Source: Pseudomonadota bacterium (GTDB lineage Bacteria; Chloroflexota; Ktedonobacteria; Ktedonobacterales; JACDGC01). Taken from it: DNA of 16,730 nucleotides. The notes beneath the pieces were generated by a model. The model did not search any database. It worked only from the letters and a program-made list of their open reading frames with translations, and was not told the origin of the DNA. Numbering within the stretch: the stretch's first letter is position 1; each line of letters opens with the position of its first letter. Below, piece after piece: positions 13,039 to 16,730 of this stretch. Made by a program: the position numbers and the translations under genes. The stretch lies in the NCBI GenBank assembly GCA_021323815.1, contig JAJPKG010000311.1, positions 1 to 16,730 of the forward strand, read 5' to 3'.

Positions 13039-13127
13039 TACTGGTGGTCGGGCATGGATTCATGAGGGTTTGTGGGTTGCACTGGTGGTCGGAGAGAGAC
13101 GTTGTACGATTTTTCCGACCACCAGTA
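13039..13127. repeat. Three copies of the tRNA-derived ACTGGTGGTCGG motif
   Basis: TACTGGTGGTCGG (13039-13051), ACTGGTGGTCGGA (13081-13093) and the reverse form TCCGACCACCAGTA (13114-13127) lie in the 177-base gap between int and attR. The same sequence is in both att repeats (7066-7079 and 13235-13248). A 12/13 match is at 7169-7181 inside the left end. They are candidate recombinase-binding sites. Confidence 0.8.
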
Positions 13128-13160
13128 TCAGCGATTTTAGAGGGGAAAATAGGCGTTTCG

Positions 13161-13198
13161 GGAAAACAAGAAGGCTCTGGAAACTGAGTCCCAGAGCC
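13161..13198 (-). terminator. Element-supplied terminator for tRNA-Pro
   Basis: On the minus strand GGCTCTGG, a 10-base loop and CCAGAGCC (arms 13191-13198 and 13173-13180) are followed by TTCTTGTTTT. It begins 12 bases beyond the tRNA 3' end and takes the place of the original terminator left at 7004-7041. Confidence 0.75.
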
Positions 13199-13205
13199 AT
13201 TTTCT

Positions 13206-13254
13206 CGTTTGGTCGGGGTGAGAGGATTTGAACCTCCGACCACCAGTACCCCAT
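13206..13254. repeat. attR: 49-bp repeat inside the intact tRNA-Pro
   Basis: This is identical to 7037-7085. It runs from 4 bases past the tRNA 3' end to the first base of the anticodon loop; to its right the original 5' half of the tRNA continues. Confidence 0.93.
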
Positions 13255-13286
13255 ACTGGTGCGCTACCAGGCTGCGCCACACCCCG
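13210..13286 (-). tRNA. tRNA-Pro (anticodon GGG)
   Basis: A 77-nt cloverleaf with encoded CCA. The acceptor CGGGGTG pairs perfectly with CACCCCG; the D stem is GCGC/GCGC; the anticodon stem CCAGT/ACTGG is perfect with loop ATGGGGT, giving anticodon GGG; the T stem GGAGG/CCTCT closes loop TTCAAAT; the discriminator is A. The 5' C-G closing pair and overall shape match bacterial tRNA-Pro. The gene is intact because the element brought an identical 3' part. It has a good promoter (13298-13326) and uses the element's terminator. Confidence 0.95.
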
Positions 13287-13297
13287 TGACACCTTAC

Positions 13298-13326
13298 AGT
13301 ATAGCCGATCTGTGCCCCGGCGTCAA
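13298..13326 (-). promoter_or_regulatory. Promoter of tRNA-Pro
   Basis: On the minus strand TTGACG (13321-13326), a 17-base spacer and TATACT (13298-13303) are followed by the tRNA start 11 bases later. Both boxes differ from consensus by one base. Confidence 0.75.
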
Positions 13327-13377
13327 GGGGCAATTTTCGCTCGCGCTCCTGTGCGGCGTGCATCCAAGCCAGGGATA

Positions 13378-13386
13378 TGCTATACT
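13378..13386 (+). promoter_or_regulatory. Extended -10 promoter of the biotin carboxylase gene
   Basis: TGCTATACT is an extended -10; GTGCAT at 13358-13363 is at best a weak -35. The leader to the likely start would be about 43 bases. The element resembles the operon promoter at 6712-6720. Confidence 0.5.
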
Positions 13387-13435
13387 ACGGGCGGCGTGGC
13401 ATCGGCCACACACTGACATCAGCGGGGAGCGCGTT

Positions 13436-14794
13436 GTGGGTATGTTTCGCAGAATCTTGATCGCCAATCGCGGCGAAATCGCGTTGCGAGTCATTCGGGC
13501 ATGTCATGAGATGGGCATTGAGGCGGTGGTGGCACATTCCGAAGCCGACCGCGATTCGCTGCCGGTGCGGATGGCGGATGATGCTGTCTGCATTGGCCCC
13601 GGCCAGAGTTCCAAAAGTTATCTCAACATCCCCAACATCATCAGCGCGGCCATGATCACCGGCTGCTAGGCCATTCATCCCGGCTATGGTTTCCTCTCGG
13701 AAAACGCCGGTTTCGCCGAGATCTGTGAGGCGTGCAACATCGTCTTCATCGGCCCGCCATCCAGCGCGATCACGGAAATGGGCGACAAAGTGCAGGCGCG
13801 CAAAGTTGCCATCGAAACAGGGCTGCCGGTGTTGCCGGGCACGCCTGTGACGCATACCGTGCGCGAGGCGGAACGCTACTTCGATGAGATCGGCTTCCCG
13901 ATGATCCTCAAAGCCGTCGCGGGCGGTGGCGGGCGCGGCATTCGCCCGGTGCAGTCGCGCAGCGAATTCACGCATCTTTACACCACAGCGCAGAGCGAGG
14001 TGCGCGACGCTTTCAACGATGACGGCATCTATCTAGAACGCTACCTGCCCCGTGCCCGGCATATCGAGATCCAGATTCTCTGCGACGCGCATGGCAATGG
14101 CATTCACTTGGGCGAGCGCAACTGCTCGCTGCAACGCCGCCGGCAAAAAGTGCTGGAAGAAGCGCCCAGCACCGTGCTTTCGCCCGCGTTGCGCGCCGAG
14201 ATCGGCTCAAAGGCGGTCAAGACGGCGCTGAGCATCGGTTATCGCGGCGCGGGCACGATGGAATTTCTGCTGGACGACCAGGGGCGCTATTATTTCATGG
14301 AGATGAATACGCGCTTGCAAGTGGAACATCCCATCACCGAACTGATCACCGGCGTGGATCTGGTGCGTCAGCAACTGCTGGTGGCGGCGGGCGAACCGCT
14401 GGAACTGCGCCAGGACGATATCGTCATCGAGGGCCATGCGCTGGAAATGCGCATCTGCGCCGAAGATGCCGAGCACGATTTCCGCCCCGTCACCGGCGAT
14501 GTCGAGGAATATTTGCCCCCCGGCGGCCCCGGAGTGCGCGTGGACTCGCATCTCTACAGCGGCTACAGCATCCCGCCGCACTACGACTCGCTGATCTCTA
14601 AGCTGTGCGTGTGGGCACCCACCCGCGAGATGGCCATCGCCCGCGCCAAACGCGCGCTGGATGAATATATCATTGGCGGCATGACCACCACCATCCCCTT
14701 CTTCAAGGTGCTGCTGGACAATCCGCACTATCTCGCCGGCGATACCTATACCAACTTCCTCGCCGATTACGCTGATGCGCTGGGGATTGGCTAG
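13436..14794 (+). pseudogene. accC: Biotin carboxylase gene with one in-frame TAG
   Basis: The full gene would encode 452 residues, the normal length of AccC, which carboxylates biotin on its carrier protein with ATP and bicarbonate to feed acetyl-CoA (or a related acyl-CoA) carboxylase. Seen parts: N-terminal ILIANRGEIALRVIRAC; ATP-grasp loop KAVAGGGGRGIR; ERNCSLQRRRQKVLEEAPS; MEMNTRLQVEHPITE with the catalytic Glu, Asn and Arg; and the C-terminal domain. After residue 77 the codon at 13667-13669 is TAG, just before AIHPGYGFLSENAGF; Asp or Glu is usual there. Every other part is intact and in frame. GTG 13436 was preferred (GGGGAG 6 bases upstream), with ATG 13442 as the alternative. It is either a fresh pseudogene, a sequencing error or readthrough. 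No biotin carrier gene is beside it. Confidence 0.9.
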
Positions 14795-14813
14795 ATGCTC
14801 AATCCCCCACCCC

Positions 14814-16082
14814 TTACCCGTTGGCGAGCAACGGCTGCCAGTCTTGCGCCACTTGGTTGAGGGCGTCTTGCGCCGAATCGTTGCCGGTCAGCGCGCCCTG
14901 GATGTCGCTGTCAAATGTGGAGAAAAGCTGCGTGGTGGACTTGAGAACCGGACGCGCCTTCGCCGTGTTGAGCATGCCATGCAAGCTTTGAATGGTGGCA
15001 TTCTGCAAAACAGCCTGGGTATAGGCCGCCTGGCGCGCAGGCAGCGTGCCGTTTGCCTGCGCGACCGCGCTCTGCTGTTCCGCCGCATCCAGATAATTCA
15101 CGAACGTCACAGCGGCATCGGGGTTTGACGAGCCACGATAAACGGCATAGCTTGCGCCGCCGGCCAGCGAGCGCGGGATGTCGCCCCCCGTTCCCTGCGG
15201 GATGGGCGCGATGCCGAAATTGTTCTGGTTGGCTCCCTGAAACGCCGCGCCTTGCAGTAACGTGCTCGCTTCCCACGAACCGTCGAAAATGATGGCCACT
15301 TTGCCCGACTCGAAATTGCTTTCCGCGTCGGAAAAGGCGCTCTGCGGATTGAACGGCAGCACAGAGCCGGCCTTGATCATCGTCACCAGCCGGTTGAAGC
15401 CGCTGACGGATTGGCTGCTGTTGACCAGAATCGTCTTGCCGTCGCTGCCCACCAGATCGCCGCCGTCCGCCAGCAAAAAGGGCGTGACGAACAGCGTGGT
15501 CCCCTCGGTGGCAAAGCCATATTGCCCGGCGTTGCCCTGGCTCAGTTTCGCCGCGTCCGTCGCCAGATCGTCCATGCTGGCCGGCGGCTGGCTGAGGCCC
15601 GCGCCATTGAGGAGCGCCTGATTGTAATACATCACGGGAAACTCAACCGTGTCGGGCAGCGCCCAAACCTTGCCCTGATAGGTCACGCTTGCCAGCGCCG
15701 CCGGCACAAAATCCTGTGTGTTTTGCGCGCGGCTGGTGAGGTCCAGCAAATAATTGGCGCTGGCGAATTCAGCGATCCAGGCATCGTCAATGCGCACCAC
15801 GTCGGGCGCATTGACGCCCGATTTCGCGGCGGCGGCGAATTGATCGTGGATGCTGCCCACATCCACGGCCTGTGCGGAAACGTGGATGGTGGGGTGCGAT
15901 GCGTTGAAGTCGCTGACAATTTTCAGGATCGGTACGGCCTGGGATCCGCTCTGGGTATACCAGAACTTCAGCGCGATCGGCCCATTGTTGGTGGTGCCGC
16001 TGCCGCCGTTGCCGCTGCACGCGCTCACCAGCAAGGCAATCAGCGCGAACAGGCCGATGGCCCAGGGGTGCACATGCTTCAT
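14814..16082 (-). CDS. ABC transporter solute-binding lipoprotein, family 1 (sugar-type)
   Basis: A 422-aa extracellular solute-binding protein of the SBP_bac_1 (MalE-like) family, which captures sugars or oligosaccharides for an ABC importer. The signal peptide is residues 1-21 with lipobox VSAC and lipidated Cys22, followed by a Gly/Asn/Ser linker. The mature start LKFWYTQSGS...ILKIVSDFNASHPTIHVSAQ is typical of the family; other typical parts are KVWALPDTVEFPVMYYNQALL, a central AIIFDGSWE strand and a Trp near the end (QDWQPLLANG). ATG 16082 has GGAGG 6 bases upstream and a near-consensus promoter at 16118-16147. Permease and ATPase genes are not in the window; the gene downstream is the convergent biotin carboxylase. 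The sugar cannot be inferred. Confidence 0.9.
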   Translation of the reverse strand: MKHVHPWAIGLFALIALLVSACSGNGGSGTTNNGPIALKFWYTQSGSQAVPILKIVSDFNASHPTIHVSAQAVDVGSIHDQFAAAAKSGVNAPDVVRIDDAWIAEFASANYLLDLTSRAQNTQDFVPAALASVTYQGKVWALPDTVEFPVMYYNQALLNGAGLSQPPASMDDLATDAAKLSQGNAGQYGFATEGTTLFVTPFLLADGGDLVGSDGKTILVNSSQSVSGFNRLVTMIKAGSVLPFNPQSAFSDAESNFESGKVAIIFDGSWEASTLLQGAAFQGANQNNFGIAPIPQGTGGDIPRSLAGGASYAVYRGSSNPDAAVTFVNYLDAAEQQSAVAQANGTLPARQAAYTQAVLQNATIQSLHGMLNTAKARPVLKSTTQLFSTFDSDIQGALTGNDSAQDALNQVAQDWQPLLANG

Positions 16083-16117
16083 CAGCGGCCTCCAACAAAC
16101 CGGTCATTTTGCCTTCC

Positions 16118-16147
16118 ACTATACCCAACGCGGGGCCGGCGTGTCAA
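16118..16147 (-). promoter_or_regulatory. Near-consensus promoter of the solute-binding protein gene
   Basis: On the minus strand a perfect TTGACA (16142-16147), an 18-base spacer and TATAGT (16118-16123) are seen. Initiation near 16111 gives a leader of about 29 bases. The gene is therefore probably transcribed separately from pyruvate kinase upstream. Confidence 0.72.
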
Positions 16148-16183
16148 AGATTCTTCAGCATCAGCGGGGCCGATGTGAGGGAT

Positions 16184-16730
16184 TCACGCATCGCCGATGC
16201 GGTGCAGCTTGATGAAGTTGGTTTTGGCTTTGCGGGCAACCGGCATGCCGCCCAAGATAACGATGGTGTCGCCGCGCCGCGCCAGGCCCTGCACCTGCAA
16301 TTGCAGATCCACCCAGGTGATGAGGGCTTCGGTCGTTTCCATCAGGTTCGCGATCTGCGGGGTCACACCCCACCATAGCCCCAAACGCCGCGCGACAACT
16401 TCTTCGGGGGTGAAGGCGATGATGGGGACGCTGGGGCGCTCTTTGGAGATGAGATGGGCCGACGCGCCGCTGCGCGTGAAGACGACGATATAGCGCACGT
16501 GGGCTTCATCCGCCAGGGTGCGCGCCGCCTCGCTGATGGCCTGGGCGGATGTGACAGCTTCTTCCGCGACGGGATGCGCCGTTTTGCCGCTGGCTTCTGT
16601 TTCGGCAGCGATGCGCGCCATCATCCGCACGGTTTCCACCGGGAATCGCCCCACTGCTGTTTCGCCGCTGAGCATCACCGCGTCCGTACCATCGACGATC
16701 GCGTTCGCCACATCGCTGACCTCGGCGCGC
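16184..16730 (-). CDS. pyk: Pyruvate kinase, C-terminal part (N-terminus off window)
   Basis: The minus frame is open from the right window edge to TGA at 16184-16186, giving 181 residues, so over half the enzyme lies outside. The fragment starts RAEVSDVANAIVDGTDAVML, then SGETAVGRFPVETVRMMARI, the end of the pyruvate kinase barrel. It continues into the C-terminal domain: AARTLADEAHVRYIVVFTRSGASAHLIS, RPSVPIIAFTPEE, LWWGVTP and GDTIVILGGMPVARKAKTNF. Pyruvate kinase makes ATP and pyruvate from phosphoenolpyruvate in the last step of glycolysis. An internal ATG at 16711 is not the start. The usual allosteric C-terminal domain is present; the effector cannot be read. Confidence 0.95.
   Translation of the reverse strand, partial: RAEVSDVANAIVDGTDAVMLSGETAVGRFPVETVRMMARIAAETEASGKTAHPVAEEAVTSAQAISEAARTLADEAHVRYIVVFTRSGASAHLISKERPSVPIIAFTPEEVVARRLGLWWGVTPQIANLMETTEALITWVDLQLQVQGLARRGDTIVILGGMPVARKAKTNFIKLHRIGDA

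Larger units (their letters stand above)
7037..13254. mobile_element. Integrative element in tRNA-Pro(GGG), circle size 6,169 bp
   Basis: The element is bounded by 49-bp direct repeats made of the 3' part of tRNA-Pro; a tyrosine recombinase gene lies next to the intact tRNA end. Contents from left to right: unknown 93-aa gene, 69-aa wHTH-like gene (-), C2H2-like gene, possible 44-aa membrane peptide (-), 113-aa gene, 68-aa gene, four-helix membrane protein, origin-like hairpin region, Rep_trans-like initiator and integrase. Its left part is clearly more AT-rich than the host. No relaxase/FtsK-type transfer gene, terminase, capsid or Zot-like ATPase is present, so it is best described as an integrated plasmid-like or satellite-like element. 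Most cargo genes are unfamiliar to me. Confidence 0.88.

Noticed and set aside
7037..13254. Inovirus (filamentous phage) prophage
   Set aside because: A Rep_trans-like protein fits, but there is no Zot-like ATPase and no small coat-protein gene with a signal peptide that I can see.
1..16730. CRISPR array
   Set aside because: No regularly spaced short repeats were seen; the direct repeats found are att and terminator duplications.

Overview
The window looks like a GC-rich bacterial chromosome, most likely Chloroflexota (Ktedonobacteria-like). This rests on the mix of genes: a Uma2-type nuclease, a GAF-PAS class III cyclase, a Roadblock/MglA-type GTPase/DUF4388 operon, a two-hotdog acyl-ACP thioesterase and an ABC sugar-type lipoprotein. 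It is an inference from gene content and style, not a phylogenetic result. Host genes mostly have clear AGGAGG-like ribosome sites, and several have TATACT -10 boxes, often of the extended TGnTATACT type.

Layout. Left host block (1-7036): a truncated Uma2 nuclease gene (-); a PfkB sugar kinase (-) divergent from a GAF-PAS cyclase (+); a decayed DUF1272 zinc-ribbon pseudogene (-); then, read leftwards, a probable operon Roadblock -> small GTPase -> DUF4388 -> acyl-ACP thioesterase, driven from an extended -10 at 6712-6720. Between this operon and position 7036 lie a possible 3' gene remnant and an orphaned tRNA terminator.

Integrated element (7037-13254): a 49-bp perfect direct repeat (7037-7085 and 13206-13254) marks attL and attR. 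The right copy is the 3' part of an intact tRNA-Pro(GGG) gene (13210-13286, minus strand), and a tyrosine recombinase lies next to it. The excised circle would be 6,169 bp. Cargo: a small unknown protein, a small wHTH-like protein divergent from a strong rightward promoter, a C2H2-like zinc-finger protein, a possible 44-aa membrane peptide between duplicated terminator segments, a 113-aa unknown protein, a 68-aa protein translationally coupled to a four-helix membrane protein, a hairpin-rich origin-like region, a Rep_trans-like replication initiator and the integrase. There are no capsid, Zot-type packaging or conjugation genes. It is best read as a minimal integrative, probably rolling-circle plasmid-like element of an unfamiliar type.

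Right host block (13255-16730): tRNA-Pro with its own promoter; a biotin carboxylase gene that is full length except for one in-frame TAG; a family-1 ABC solute-binding lipoprotein (-) with a near-consensus promoter; and the C-terminal part of pyruvate kinase (-), cut by the window end.

How the parts relate: the host genes suggest sugar uptake and phosphorylation, glycolysis, fatty-acid metabolism and nucleotide/GTPase signalling, without forming a single pathway. The element replaced the tRNA 3' end with an identical copy and supplied a new terminator; the old tRNA terminator remains at the far left junction. Copies of part of the tRNA sequence are scattered near both ends and may be recombinase-binding sites or traces of earlier insertions.
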